Counted from the first letter of the stretch, positions 47,985 to 59,845 are shown. The stretch is DNA of 64,000 bases from Agapanthus africanus (GCA_030015575.1 JASDDO010000019.1:515750986-515814985); one strand, 5' to 3'. Made by a program: numbers and translations. Notes: generated from the sequence alone by a model not told the origin.

Positions 47985-50900
47985 TGTAACACCTGAGTTT
48001 AGGGTTAGTGGTAATTGTGTGTTAATGTGGGGTTTTTTGGTAAAAAGTTTACCAAAACGGGTTTCTAGCAATTTATCTGGTTTTATGGTTATTTTAGTAG
48101 AATTTTATCTCGACCGCACACACTTGTGCACGTTAACTAGGGTTAAGACTAGGGTTGGTCATATAATTGAGCTTGTGGGTTAACCATGTTTAAGTTAACC
48201 ATGGTGGTCTAACACACTTGATTAGGCTAATTAGGTTTAATTAAGGGTCTTTGGTTTTGTCCAAGGGTGTTTAGGGTGGTTTAAGGTTGACTTGCTTGAG
48301 AGAGAGAGAGAGAGATGTGATGGTTGTCATGATAGCTTTAAGGTTAAGTCACACCATCTCATTTCAAAACTTTTTCACCTCTCTCTCACTCACACACTCA
48401 CATCAGCCTAGCCACCAAAAAAAACAGCACATCAGCCTAAAAATCAGCTTTCAGCCACCAATTCTGTACCAAATCAGCACACAACTGCTGCACAAACAGC
48501 CCTAACATCATTGCAACAGCCCACTTCATGAACTCACACACACAACCATCTTCAAATAACCTTGCTTCTGCCACAAAAACAGCCTCAGCTTCAGCTCTTT
48601 CCAGCTGCAGCAGCATCAGCTGAAACAACAACATTATCACCCCAACACCACACCACATCAGCCCCAACACCACACCACATCAGCCCCAACACAACTACAG
48701 CAACACAAAACCACAGAACCAGAGCAACAGCAACAGCAAGCTTCAGATAGTTCAGAAACAGCAGCAACCAGCCAAGATTTGCAGCACTGGAGCTGTAGCA
48801 GCAGCATGACAGCAGCAAAGCATCCTTCCTCTTCTTCTCTTTCTCCTCGTTTGTGAGGTTCCTAAGGGGTATAACTTCTAAACTCTTTCCATGTTGCTTA
48901 GATTGTGTGTTTGTTTAGCTAGTTTAGTGTTTTGATGAAGTTATAGTACTAGATTGTATTGAGATGTTAGATCTAGTTAAATTAAGGTATCTATAGCTTA
49001 ATAAACCCTTTTAGATGTTAGTTAGTCTGTGTTAGCGTAGTAGTGTCGTTAAAATTAGATAGATAACCCTAAATTGCTAAAGTTATGGTTATCTAGCTTA
49101 TATTAGTGTTTATTGTATGCTTTAGTGGTAATTTTGGGTAAAATAGGGGAGTTTTGGCAAAGTAATGGTAGTGTTGGTTAGAGTAGCCCTATTAGGTGCT
49201 GTTGAGACTAGAACACCCAAGCTTGGTTCCAGATTTCACAAAGATACCCGATTTATCCGACTTGGCGTAATTTAGCAGTTTTAGTGAATTTTTAGCCTTT
49301 CTGAGATCTGCTTTTGACCCGATCCACTCAGGTAAAAATTGTGAGGACTATAGCACAATGACCTTAGCAGAGACACACACACAGAGCACGGGGACCCACC
49401 TCCCACTCTTGGCCGCCGGTTTATTCATTCTGGCCGCAAATTGCGGCCAGAGTAGGGGTGGGGTGTTGGGATTTTGGGTGTGGGGCTCTTCTGGGTAGCT
49501 TAGTCTGTTGGTACCTGCAACTTTTTAAGTTAGGCCCAGAGGAAAAATCTGGAGCTATAAACGTGTTTTTGATGTTTTAAGTCTTGTGCGACACGCGCGT
49601 GATACGCGTGGTTCTGTGGCGCGCTGCGGGACACAGCGCGTTGGAGTAGGTTCTGGTGGGTTTATGCGCGTCGCGACGTATCGTGTGCATGCGCGTTTAG
49701 TTTCACGCACGCGTACCCTTTTTATCGATATATCGTGTTTTGCAGGATTTTTTCTTATATGGTGACTTTTGTAAATTCTAGGTTCGCCGGCGGAGACTTC
49801 GAGCGCAGCGGAGAAAGGAAAGCAGGTGGTCGGACACACCTAGCACGGGATCACGGGTGAGTAGATTTAACATCTACGGGGAACGATTGTTTGGATGGCG
49901 CAAGTCGCCCGATAGATTTAGTAAATTTGAAAATAGTAAACTTTGATATTTACTTGTGACATTCAAATAAAAATACTTGCATGATATTTGCTGCAGTTAG
50001 GATCTATATGTCGTACCCATATACGCAAACTCATTTGTAGGACACATGCACCATTACCAGGTTTTTATATGCAGCACGAGCACTATTCATGTGGACACAC
50101 ACCCTGGTAATTGCCATGTCACGACACTAGATAACTATAAATCTGAAACATGTTAATTGCTTAAACCTGTGCTATTGCAATAAATATTTAAAATGAAATC
50201 ATAAAAACTGCTATTCTCGTGCAAATGTATTATTATATCATTTGCTCATGCCTAGTATAAATCATACATTGTAAATTGATACCATAGGCATTCATTATCA
50301 TTGACATATGCATCCATGATGATTTCATGAGATTTATGATATTTCTGGATTTCGGGGGAAAGCCGCAAGATTTCAAACTTATAATCTTTTAAAATATAAA
50401 AGTTGCGGTTTTCTAGTGATGTAAAGTGTCGTCCACCATGAGTTTGCTGTGGTTTTCGAGACCCATTTCGAGGAGGTGGATGAACCGTCTCGGGTACATG
50501 GTGGGCCCGGTACGGTACCCCGGGGCAAGAAGATCGCAGGAGATGGCGTTGAGCCTGGCAGGGGACGGATTACCTACCGGTGACTTCATTTGGCATGGCG
50601 GATATCCAGAGGATACCGACCGTGGCCGCTAGATTGAGATATGGATATTTGACATGGATCAGCTGGACGGCTGAGGCCAGAGATACTTGACATGAATACA
50701 TGAGGTTGAGACAGTTTTGTGGTGTCATTGCTGGACACAGATTTTGTTGATTCCATGGATATTATGCTGATTTTAAAAGGGAGTTTCAAAAATAGAATAA
50801 AGAACAATTCTTATACCTACCTGATGAGATCTTGAGTTGACTCATATAGCATACATACATGATAGTATATTCATGTGGCATACATACCTGTTATTACATC

Positions 50901-51704
50901 CATGTGCCATACAGACTTGCTAGTACACTGATGTTGCATACATACCTGCTAGTACATATAGCCATACCTGTTTAGGGATGCTAGGATACTTGTGTGCATG
51001 CATGCGATAGCCTTAGTAGATGTTATTTATTACTCACGAGCTGGCAACTCACCCCCGTTGTGCCACAGCTTTTCTGCAGGTCCGTTCCGTCAGCACTGTA
51101 GCGGCGGACACTTTTGCCTCCTTTGCTTTTTTGCCTGGACTCGAGGCTTTTGCTCATAGGTGGCTTGTTATCATTTTGTACCCCCCTTATATATGTTCAT
51201 TGTACCTAGAGTACTCCATCTACTACTACTATTTTAGCTGTACCAGTTTTATTTGGATTATTGTATATTGACCTAGAGACAAGGTTGTGAGACTTGTGGA
51301 TTTTATGTTATCTGGGGTCGAGCTCACTTGAGTCGACATGTTATTTTACTTATGCATCATGCTTATTTATGCACATTGTTATTTTACATTGCGTGAGATT
51401 TGTGACCGCCTTGAGGCGAAGAGCTAGCTCCCGCTTGGGGATGCCTTTTCCTGTTTTGTACCCGTTTGGGGCTTGTTTTACAAAGGGGATTCTGCCGGAA
51501 TTTTTGGAAAAAGGGAAGTTGTTTAATAAAAAGAGACTTGATATGACTTAATGAAACAAGTGCTTAAATAAAAATAGTTTTTCCTTCACTCTAATTCTTA
51601 ATTGGGTTTTGATTTCTGGGCTTCGGCTTACTTATCTTACGGACGCCTTGAGACGTTTCATAACTTAAGTGCCGGTCACGTTCCGTACTCTGCGGGTCGT
51701 GACA
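47985..51704 (+). repeat. 5' LTR of gypsy E (3.72 kb)
   Basis: It is collinear with the H LTR (501-4244). Features in order: CAN-rich stretch (48400-48800), donor-like GT at 48869, CpG-rich block (49580-49735), acceptor-like TTCTAG (about 49782), donor-like GGGTGAGTAG (49857), hairpin (50053-50111), the CCACCATGAGTTTGCTG and CATGGTGGGCCCGGTA blocks, GAGCTGGCAACTC (51040), CTGCAG acceptor-like (51080). No protein gene is seen. Confidence 0.92.
50053..50111 (+). other. Conserved LTR hairpin (gypsy E)
   Basis: The arms ATTACCAGGT and ACCCTGGTAAT pair with one G-U at the inner end. It has the same place and flanks as in H and C. Confidence 0.55.
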
Positions 51705-51708
51705 AAGT

Positions 51709-51720
51709 TGGTATCAGAGC
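51709..51720 (+). other. Primer binding site of gypsy E (tRNA-iMet)
   Basis: TGGTATCAGAGC lies four bases (AAGT) after the LTR end. C has the same spacing. Confidence 0.92.
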
Positions 51721-52029
51721 TATAGGTTTCACCTTTCTGAGTGTAGGATGACCCTTAGTAGATGGAGTAAGTGACTTAAGCAGGGTAGCGTAGCGTACGT
51801 ATGTCTGCGGCATACTTGCGATACGGTACTCCACCTAAGTGACTTTAGGATATACTTGCTTGAAATTCCTTCTTCAATTCCGTGTATCCTACGATTCTTT
51901 TGCACCGTTCTTGTTGTCCTGTTTCCTGTACCAGTCACTATACCGCAGAGGGCTACCAGAGCGCAGAGGGCTGCCGCCTGAGACGAGATTCGAGCTGGCT
52001 CGTCCGAGACTAGGACTGAGCAGGGTAGT
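51721..52029 (+). other. Leader of gypsy E
   Basis: The short untranslated stretch TGTAGGATGACCC ... GCGGCATACTTGCGATACGG runs up to the gag ATG at 52030. C keeps the same sequence on the minus strand. A frame open across 51839-52117 ignores the gag frame and has no family match. Confidence 0.65.
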
Positions 52030-53030
52030 ATGCCTACACCGCAGGGACAGACTGATCCGCCTTCCCCAGGCCGTATGGATAGGCTTGAGACTGGTATGGA
52101 GGAGCTGCGACAGATGATGGGGAATATGCAGGAGCTACGTCAGATGGTAGGATCCTTAGTTGCGGCCAGTCGTGCACCGAGGCTGGAGGACGTACCTACT
52201 ACATCCCAGACTACTATGATACCTGCTCATACTACTACCACCGTGACCATCCCGGTTTCGCTATAGGAGTTCATGAGGTTAAGACCTCCAGTCTTTACGG
52301 GTACCGATGCAGCAGAGGACCCGCAGACGTTCCTTGATAGTTTGGCCAGGATCTGCCGCTCGCTGAGGTGTTCTGATGACCGATGGGTAGAGCTGGCGAG
52401 TTTCCGACTAGAGGGCCTCGCACAGATATGGTGGGAGTCAGTTCTGAGAGGTCGAGCTACAGGTCTACCGCCCATGACTTGGACCGAGTTTACAGCAGTC
52501 TTTCTAGCTCGTTTCCTTTCGGAGAGCGTTTGTGACGCCAGAGCTCGTAGCTTTGAGGCCTTGATAAGGACACCAAGAATGACAGTGTCTGAGTATGACG
52601 TCCAGTTTACACAGTTGTCCCGATATGCTCCGTATCTGGTAGATACCGAAGCGAAGAGGGTGAAGAGGTTCATACAGGGACTGGATGCCCAGCTATTTCT
52701 TGCCATTGGCACCCAGCACTTCGATACCTATTCAGCGGCTATGGATACGGCGTTGCGGATGGAGGCACGTATTTCAGCGACTTCGGCCGTTCCCGGGCTG
52801 AAGAGGATTCGTACCGGCACGCCAAATCAGACATGCCAGATTCTTTCTGAGAGATAGGGCCGGCAGAGGGTTTGGACGAGGTCAGCTGTATGGTTCGTAT
52901 CCACAGGGACAGCAGGCATCGCCAGGATGTTTTGGGTGCGGGAGTCTGCACCATCGTATCAGAGACTGCCCGGCGAAACGACAGGGAGTGGCGACAGTTC
53001 CGCATGTGACCCTACCACCATCACCGCCCC
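52030..53030 (+). pseudogene. gag: Gypsy E gag (capsid and zinc knuckle) with a stop and a frameshift
   Basis: A short N-terminal part with an M.EL..M coiled-coil-like stretch ends at a TAG (52264-52266). The same frame resumes as EFMRLRPPVFTG, the start of the plant gypsy Gag capsid domain (AEDPQTFLDSLARI, WWESV, FLARFL, KRVKRFIQGL). Near 52850 the frame is lost. A complete CX2CX4HX4C zinc knuckle (CFGCGSLHHRIRDC) follows in the +1 frame at 52928-52969. Gag would assemble the particle and bind RNA through the knuckle. The start at 52030 is supported by the matching ATG position in C. Confidence 0.85.
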
Positions 53031-53730
53031 CTCCTCAGAGAGCTCTACTTCCTGCCACAGGCGATGCTCCATGCCAGTTAGGTGCACCCAGAGGCCGTGG
53101 ATGCGGCGGACCGATCCAGAGAGGATGAGGAGGCAGAGGCCGAGGCCGAGGTCAGCCCGCTATTGGAGGAGGTCAGGCCCGAGTATTTGCGTTGACACCG
53201 CAGGATGCGCAGGCATCCAATGCTGTCATGACAGGTACCCTATCAGTATACTCTGTTGATGCACACGTGTTGTTTGATCCCGGATCCACGCACTCGTACG
53301 TTTCCACACACTTCGTGCTGAGTTGGGGTAGAGAGTCTGGTTTGCTTGATCAGCCGCTTGTTGTGACCACTCCTGTGGGATAGTCATTTGTTGCTAGGCA
53401 CGTGTTCCGATCCTGTACCGTCCGTATTGGCGAGCGAGAGCTGCCTGTCAACTTGATCCTTCTTGAGATGTTGGACTTCGACGTTCTTTTGGGCATGGAT
53501 TGGTTAGCCACGTGCTATGCATCTGTGGACTGCCGCGAGAAGACAGTTAGATTTTGTTTTCCCGGCGAGTCGGCTTTTGTTGTGCAGGGGGACCGTGGTG
53601 CCGCCCCTCACATATTGATTTCTTCTCTTTGCGCTGATCAGCTGTTGAGAAAGGGATGTCGGGGATTTCTAGCCTATGTTTGCGATACTGGAGCTACAGA
53701 TGTTCCATTGGACCAGGTTCCGATTGCAAG
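53031..53730 (+). pseudogene. pol: Gypsy E protease with an internal stop
   Basis: An arginine-glycine-rich linker (RGRGRG, about 53120-53160) leads into PQDAQASNAVMTGTL and the active-site region VLFDPGSTHSYVS, in which the family's D[ST]G triad reads DPG. A TAG at 53381-53383 interrupts the frame. The same frame resumes through [18 protein letters not shown], the C-terminal protease motif. Protease and RT share one frame, as usual in plant gypsy elements. Confidence 0.82.
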
Positions 53731-54640
53731 CGAGTTCCCCGATGTTTTCCCTGATGAGCTGCCAGGATTGCCGCCTGAGCGCGATGTCGAGTTCTGTATT
53801 GATTTGATTCCCGGCTCGGGGCCTATTTCTATACCGCCTTATCGGATGGCCCCGGCGGAGCTTAGAGAGTTGAAGGTTCAGCTGCAAGATTTGTTAGATA
53901 AGGGACTTATTCGACCCAGTGTTTCTCCATGGGGTGCTCCGGTCCTGTTTGTCAAGAAGAAGGACGGAAATTTGCGCTTATGCATCGATTACCGCCAGCT
54001 GAACAAGGTTACCGTGCGGAACAGATATCCGTTGCCGCGCATTGATGATTTGTTCGACCAGCTTCAGGGTGCGGGTTATTTTTCGAGGATCGACTTGCGA
54101 TCAGGATACCATCAGCTGCGAGTCCGACATGAGGATATACCGAAGACAGCTTTCCGTACACGCTATGGCCACTATGAGTTTCTGGTGATGTCGTTCGGAC
54201 TCACCAACGCCCCCGCAGCATTTATGGATTTGATGAACCGTACATTCAGGCCGTATCTCGACTTATTCATCATAGTGTTCATTGATGATATTTTGGTGTA
54301 TTCCCGGAGCCGAGAGGAGCACGAACAACACTTGCGGATGACCTTACAGACTCTGAGGGAGCATCAGCTTTTCGCAAAATTTTCCAAGTGTGCATTCTGA
54401 CTGGACAGCGTTGGCTTCTTGGGTCACGTGATTACGAGAGATGGCATATGTGTGGACCCGAAGAAGATTGAGGTCGTTCAGCAGTGGCCCAGACCGACAT
54501 CGGTTACGGAGATCCGTAGTTTTCTAGGCCTGGCGGGCTACTACAGGCGATTCGTTCAGGATTTCTCCCGTATTGCTGCACCTTTGACCGGTTTGACCCG
54601 GAAAGGAGTTCCTTTCGTTTGGACGGAGGAATGCGACACA
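53731..54640 (+). pseudogene. pol: Gypsy E reverse transcriptase with an internal stop
   Basis: All core RT blocks are present in order: [82 protein letters not shown] and the catalytic FIDDILVYS near 54280-54305. The frame is open from 53402 to a TGA at 54398-54400 just after FSKCAF. It then resumes in frame with [13 protein letters not shown] and the thumb ([12 protein letters not shown]). The catalytic core itself is unbroken. The LRSGYHQ/chromovirus-like ordering fits the Tekay/Del group. Confidence 0.9.
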
Positions 54641-55095
54641 GTTTTCAGCAGCTACGAACTTGTTTGACTACGGCGCCGGTATTATCATTACCTTCAGGAT
54701 CAGGTGGATTCGTGGTTTATTGTGACGCTTCACGGGTAGGGCTAGGATGCGTATTGATGCAGCATGACAGGGTGATCACGTATGCTTTGCGGCAATTGAA
54801 GAAACATGAACAGAACTATCCCACTCACGATTTGGAGATGGCTGCAGTGGTCTTTGCACTTAAGAAATGGCGACATTACCTATACGGCGAGTCATGCCAA
54901 ATATTCACTGACCACAAGAGCTTAAAGTATATATTTCAGCAGCGAGATCTGAATCTGAGACAGCATCGTTGGATGGAGCCGGTGAAAGACTACGACTGTG
55001 AGATCTTGTACCACCCGGGTAAGGCGAATGTAGTGGCGGATGCTTTGAGCAGGAGGCCCGTGGGTAGTCTAGCTGGTTTGCGCACAGTGCAGATG
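54641..55095 (+). pseudogene. pol: Gypsy E RNase H, out of frame with RT
   Basis: A frameshift near 54630-54645 separates it from RT. In the new frame the domain is complete: [17 protein letters not shown] (first catalytic acid), [19 protein letters not shown] (glutamate), [11 protein letters not shown] (aspartate) and [15 protein letters not shown] (final acid). The four acidic positions are all present, so the domain itself looks sound although it can no longer be made as part of the RT polyprotein. Confidence 0.87.
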
Positions 55096-55465
55096 TAGTC
55101 ATCAGCAGATTGGCAGATTTTATGCGACAGCCGAGTTGAGTTCGAGTTCACTCCGACAGGGGGACAGCTTGCGCATGTTCGTGCACGTCCACAGTTACTG
55201 GATCGCATTCGAGAGGCACAGCCCAGTGATGACCGACTTTCAGAGATCATGGAGCAGATTAGGCAGGGCAGAGATTCCAAGTTCGTGATTGATGATCAGG
55301 GAGTACTACGATTTGGGACTTGATTGTGCGTACCAGATTCGGAGGGACTGCGACGTGAGATCCTTGAGGAGGCGCATAGATCTACATACAGCGTTCATCC
55401 AGGTTCCACCAAGATGTACCGTGATTTGAGAGATGTCTATTGGTGGGACGGGATGAAGAGGGATG
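55096..55465 (+). pseudogene. pol: Gypsy E integrase, N-terminal fragment
   Basis: After stops at 55096 (TAG) and 55321 (TGA), which leave the frame unchanged, the sequence reads LCVPDSEGLRREILEEAHRS and then HPGSTKMYRDLRDVYWW, the zinc-binding N-terminus of gypsy integrase. It ends abruptly at MKRDV, where an LTR-derived segment begins (55466). The catalytic DDE core, the C-terminal domain and the chromodomain are missing. Confidence 0.86.
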
Positions 55466-58063
55466 TGTCACGACCCGAAAGTATGGAACGTGACTGGCAC
55501 TTAGATTACGAGATGTCTAAAGGCTTAACGTAACCTAAGTCAGCCAAAGCCCAGAAAAATCTAAACCAAAACCAAAATCCATCCCTTCCCTAACCCTAAT
55601 TTGTTTGAAAAGTGAAGAAAAGTGGTGCCTTGGAGGCTAGTGGAAGTTTGGAATCAACTCTTGTAAGGTATAAATCCTAAACTAGTTGTTAAATTTATAG
55701 TTTAAATAAGCTAAATTAGTATTTTAAAGTGTTAATTTCATTGTAATGGTTGGTTTTTGAAAATTCAAGAGAGGTGTTGATGCCCTAATTAGGGTTTGTT
55801 GTAGGATAAGTGGGTTTAAGTTAGGGTTTTGGCTATCTAGTTGGTTAGAATGGTTATTTGTGCGATGTTGCGATCGCGATATCGTTAGTTCGCGACGTTT
55901 ACTTTGAAATCGGCATGATAATGCTTACTAGATTTTTATGAAAATTAGGAGGTGATATTATTACGATATATGGACTATATAATTAGCATCCTATACGACT
56001 TCTAGTGTGCGCGAATGCGGGGTTTTGTCTAGTCGGGTTTTAGTTTTGGCGGTTGCACCGAAATGACGATTTTAGTTAAGGTTTTAGCGATTTTCGTGTA
56101 TTTTCCGCGTACCGAGTGCACATTGTGACCAATTCGAGAGCGTCGATCTTTTCATATTATGAGTTGCATCATTTTAGAAATCTGTAATCTTATATTGTGT
56201 GTTATGCAATTCTAGGATCGGTCGCGGAAACATCGGACGCGGCGCGCAAAGGCAAGGCGGTGGTCGGATCGGATTAGCGAGGCATTCAGTTGAGTAGATG
56301 TATTCATCTATGGGGGAATCGTCTGGATGGCGCGAGGTGCCCCCTAGTTTGGATTACTTTATTTCTTGCAAGATTTGTATTGTTAGTTAGCTAACCCCCC
56401 CTCATGCACATTTCATACATTTATAGCTATTCGTCTGCAAGATTTGCATAGGATATCCATATACACATGTGCGATATCACTTCGTAGGACACGAACACCA
56501 TTACCATTGGCTCCTGTTGCACGCGCACTATTCATGTGACACACACGCCTTTGGTAATTGCCATGCCACGAGCACTGTAGGACCTGTTTATTTTAGTATC
56601 ACCATTTGCATTATACACGATATATGAAATCACATAGCATGTATATACCTCGCATCATCTTCATACTTACATAGATTCTAGCCACAATTCACATCGCATA
56701 CCTTGATATCATAGACATTTATCATATACAACATGTTGAGTATTATGATTTTATTGAGGATTTCAGTATTGCTGCGATTTCTGGATTTTGGGGGAAAACC
56801 GCAAGAATTTAACAAAAGCTTATATCTATCATTTTTATAACAAAGTTACGGTTTTCTCATGATGTATGTGTCGTCCACCATGAGTTTTCATGTTTTCTGT
56901 TGGATTTCGAGACCCGATTCGAGGAGTGGATGAACCGTCTCGGGTACATGGTGGGCCCGGTATGGTACCCCGGGGCAAGAAGATCGAGTTGTAGACGATG
57001 AGCCTGGCAGGGGAAGACTACCTACTGGTGATGTCTGGCGCGGCGGATATCCGGAGGATACCGACCGTTGTTGTGAGATTTGATGATATGGGCCGATCCG
57101 GACTGACGGAGCCCGATGTATTGAGACATTGATACAGTGAGATATTGAGACAGATGTATTTCCATATTTGGTGTCGATCCTTGACACGGGTTTCAGATGA
57201 TTTCTTGATGGTATTTAACTATTATACAGATATTCTTTTTCTAAAGTTAAGAATGCAGAATCATAGCATTTAAAACACTTAAAGATTTAGTATTGACATT
57301 GCATACATGTGCATGCATACTAGAGGTATTACATCACATCTGGACATACATGCTGTGACGCATTTGCGTGCATTTTTACGATAGCCTTACTAGATGTTAT
57401 ATTCTACTCACGAGCTGGCAACTCACCCCCGTTGTGCCACAGTGTCTTGCAGGTCGGACTCATCAGCCTAGTAGCGGCGGCTTATCTTGTTAGTGACTTC
57501 TTTTGCTCAGACTCGCGACATTGCTCGTAGGTGGGTTACGAGAGTGCTTTTATCTTTTTTTGTACTATTTTTGTATCTAATATTCTCCATCTACCACTTC
57601 TTATGTGTATATGCGACCTAGTGATGTATATGTGGTTTCTTTTGGGTCGAGCTCACTTGAGCCGACGTTATGTTTTCTTATATTTTGCATTTCTTTATGC
57701 TCTTTTCTTGATATTACATATATATATATTGCGTGTGGTTGTGATCCGCCTTGAGCGAAGAGCTAGCTTCCGCTTGGGGATGCCATTTTGTGATTACAGG
57801 TTATATATCTTGTTGTACCCATTTTGGGGGATAGAATTTACAAAGGAGACTCTGCCGAAATTTTCGGAAATTTTTGATGTTTTTAAAAAGGGGTTCAATG
57901 CAACTTAATTGATTTCAAAATCATTTTCATGTAAGGTTTCCTTCACTCTTTTGGTTTTGGTTTAGATTTTTCTGGGCTTTGGCTGACTTAGGTTACGTTA
58001 CGCCTTTAGACGTCTCGTAATCTAAGTGTCAGTCACGTTCCATACTTTCGGGTCGTGACAAAG
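55466..58063 (+). repeat. Rearranged gypsy LTR segment with 111-bp inverted repeat, inserted in E
   Basis: The first 111 bases (55466-55576, TGTCACGACCCGAAAG...) are the inverted copy of the last 111 (57950-58060), with three mismatches. From 55577 on the sequence is the distal part of a gypsy LTR related to C and E, in plus orientation: donor-like AAG|GTATAAATCC (55668), CTAGGATCGGTCGCGG (56214), hairpin (56500-56558), CCACCATGAG (56876), GAGCTGGCAACTC (57411) and the LTR end GGGTCGTGACA (58050-58060). AAGTTGG at 58061-58067 is the start of the sequence that follows such LTRs. No target duplication flanks it (GGATG left, AAGTT right). Frames inside have no match. Confidence 0.8.
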
Positions 58064-58264
58064 TTGGAAAAAGGGAAGTTGTTTAATAAAAAGAGACTTG
58101 ATATGACTTAATGAAACAAGTGCTTAAATAAAAATAGTTTTTCCTTCACTCTAATTCTTAATTGGGTTTTGATTTCTGGGCTTCGGCTTACTTATCTTAC
58201 GGACGCCTTGAGACGTTTCGTAACTTAAGTGCCGGTCACGTTCCGTACTCTGCGGGTCGTGACA
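58064..58264 (+). repeat. 3' LTR remnant of gypsy E (last 201 bp)
   Basis: It matches 51504-51704 base for base apart from one A/G difference and ends at the GCTAG duplication. The junction on its left shares TTGG between the primer-site start (AAGTTGG) and the LTR (TTTTTGGAAAAAGGG). Confidence 0.9.
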
Positions 58265-58269
58265 GCTAG

Positions 58270-58577
58270 TTTACTCTGGTGTATCGATGCCCTGTCTCGA
58301 TACGCCCTCGACTAGGAACAGTTATAGGATGTACTCGCCGACTACCGTGGCCCCACTAGTATGATCTCATCATAGTCCCAGTAGTCGAGTACATATCCTA
58401 AGGGCTTTATCAATATGTAACATAGAGACAATCAGAGTACATGTTAAGATAAAGTACAACCAGATAGCATACTATCATGTCGAGCGAGAAAGTCCTCCCT
58501 ATATATGTCCAAGCATCCACTACAATGTACATCGTATGTACAGTAATGGCCTCTAGGGCATACATATAACTAACAGA
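58270..58577 (-). repeat. 5' LTR of copia D, right piece
   Basis: It continues the D LTR after the gypsy E insertion (TTTACTCTGGTGTATCG...) to ACTAACA, matching 39890-40193. Confidence 0.9.
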
Positions 58578-58582
58578 TTTGA

Positions 58583-59792
58583 TCATGTTTTTATTCATTT
58601 GCACATGTTGATAAAGCCCTCGGGATATTTTCTTGACTACTGTGACTATGATGCGGATCATACTAGTGGGGCATGTGTAGTTTATTAGCATATCCTTGAA
58701 CTATTCTTAGTCATGGGTGTATCGAGACGGGGCATCGATATTCCAGTGTAGACTAGAGTATACTATTCTTGTCCCAAATGATGGGCGATGGATGATCCCA
58801 TATCCATCTGGTGAGGTGACACCAAAGATTGTATGCGGGTGCTCAGTGTAGACTGGGTACACTGAACGGACTCGCCGAGAACTCCTATGTGGTATTATAT
58901 CTATCGTCGAATAGCAGTTCTCAGGTAACACTGGTACAGGTTAGTCTGTAGACCCAAGATCGTCATAGAGTCTTGTGTGTCCTCCTACTGTACTTTGATC
59001 TCCACCCTACCACGGCTCTACTGAGTCATGCAAACATGTGGTCTTTGGATACAGTCTCGAGGCATATGGAGGCGATGAGCGATAGGAGGGGTTTCGTCTC
59101 TCCCGGTATTGGGAGTTGATGTTGTGCTATGCTCGATTAGCTATAACAGGAAGTCCCTGGCCAGGACTGCTGAGATTTACTGATAAACGTTATCAGTAGT
59201 TTCTCGATCTGTTATGAGCCATACACCAGCATGACTTATTGAGTTATTGGGGTTGACGATTCCATCCCTAAACTCGATATGCAACATATCTGACGAGGAG
59301 ACTGGACTGTACGGTAAGTGTTGCCAGTTGACTTGACGGGAGTTTTGACAGCTTCGTTGGTTTTCTTCTGATCGCTCAATACCTGGGTGTCCGTTACGTT
59401 TAGCTGACCGCTTGCAGCTTGTGGGTGTTTGATATAATCATCACCTACTACCGGCGTATTGACGAGTCTTAAAGTCCGACAATGAAGCTTCCTGGCTCAG
59501 GCGAAAAGATGTGGTGTGCATATGAGATATGCGCGGGGACCCGATTAAATACGGATATGTGATACCGTATATTAATCGGGCATTTTCTATTGGTCGGGTC
59601 GTATGTGATATGACCGGTTTGCTAAATCAAGTGTTGGTTTAACAAATGACTTTTAGATTAATTCTTTAATTAAACCCTTTTCTTTTTTGTATGCATGCAT
59701 GTATGCACATGATGATGTGCATGGACACATACATACATACAATGTATCATGGTTGTTGATACACATTTGGTGGCAATGCAAGACTCACATGG

Positions 59793-59840
<48 letters not shown>
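58583..59840 (+). repeat. 3' LTR of copia A, second piece
   Basis: It resumes as GATCATGTTTTTATTC (compare 7183 on) and follows the 5' LTR up to a TA microsatellite at 59796-59840, where the solo LTR is inserted. Confidence 0.9.
59796..59840. repeat. (TA)n microsatellite, left of solo LTR
   Basis: A pure TA run inside the A LTR. The 5' LTR of A has only a short interrupted TATATATAG run at this place (about 8400-8425), so the run has expanded in this copy. Confidence 0.85.

Positions 59841-59845
<5 letters not shown>

Larger units (their letters stand above)
47985..58264 (+). mobile_element. Gypsy (Tekay/Del-like) element E, rearranged in its 3' part
   Basis: The ends are TGTAACACCTGAG and GGGTCGTGACA, and the duplication GCTAG stands on both sides (47980-47984 and 58265-58269). 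This proves that both ends belong to one insertion. Inside: 5' LTR 47985-51704, primer binding site, gag, protease, RT, RNase H and the first part of integrase to 55465. Then comes a foreign rearranged LTR segment (55466-58063), and then only the last 201 bp of the 3' LTR (58064-58264). That remnant differs from the 5' LTR end by one base that I can see, pointing to a recent insertion. Confidence 0.9.
38042..58577 (-). mobile_element. Copia element D, complete, carrying nested gypsy E
   Basis: It lies on the minus strand with plus-strand ends TGTAGGGTTGC and ACTAACA. GATTT is duplicated at 38037-38041 and 58578-58582. The 3' LTR is on the left (38042-40193). The internal region spans 40194-46141. 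The 5' LTR is at 46142-47984 plus 58270-58577, split by gypsy E. Pol is broken and most of gag is missing, so it is non-autonomous. The LTR start is shared with A, F and G, and leader blocks are shared with all copia elements here. Confidence 0.9.

Noticed and set aside
57531-57908. 125-codon hydrophobic frame that looks like a membrane protein
   Set aside because: It lies in LTR sequence. The equivalent stretches of H and E (3814-4071, 51294-51551) are in shifted, shorter frames; T-rich DNA gives the hydrophobic look.
55466-58060. A DNA transposon with long terminal inverted repeats (Mutator-like)
   Set aside because: There is no target duplication and no transposase. The body is clearly gypsy LTR, and the right end runs into post-LTR sequence. 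A rearranged LTR explains it better.
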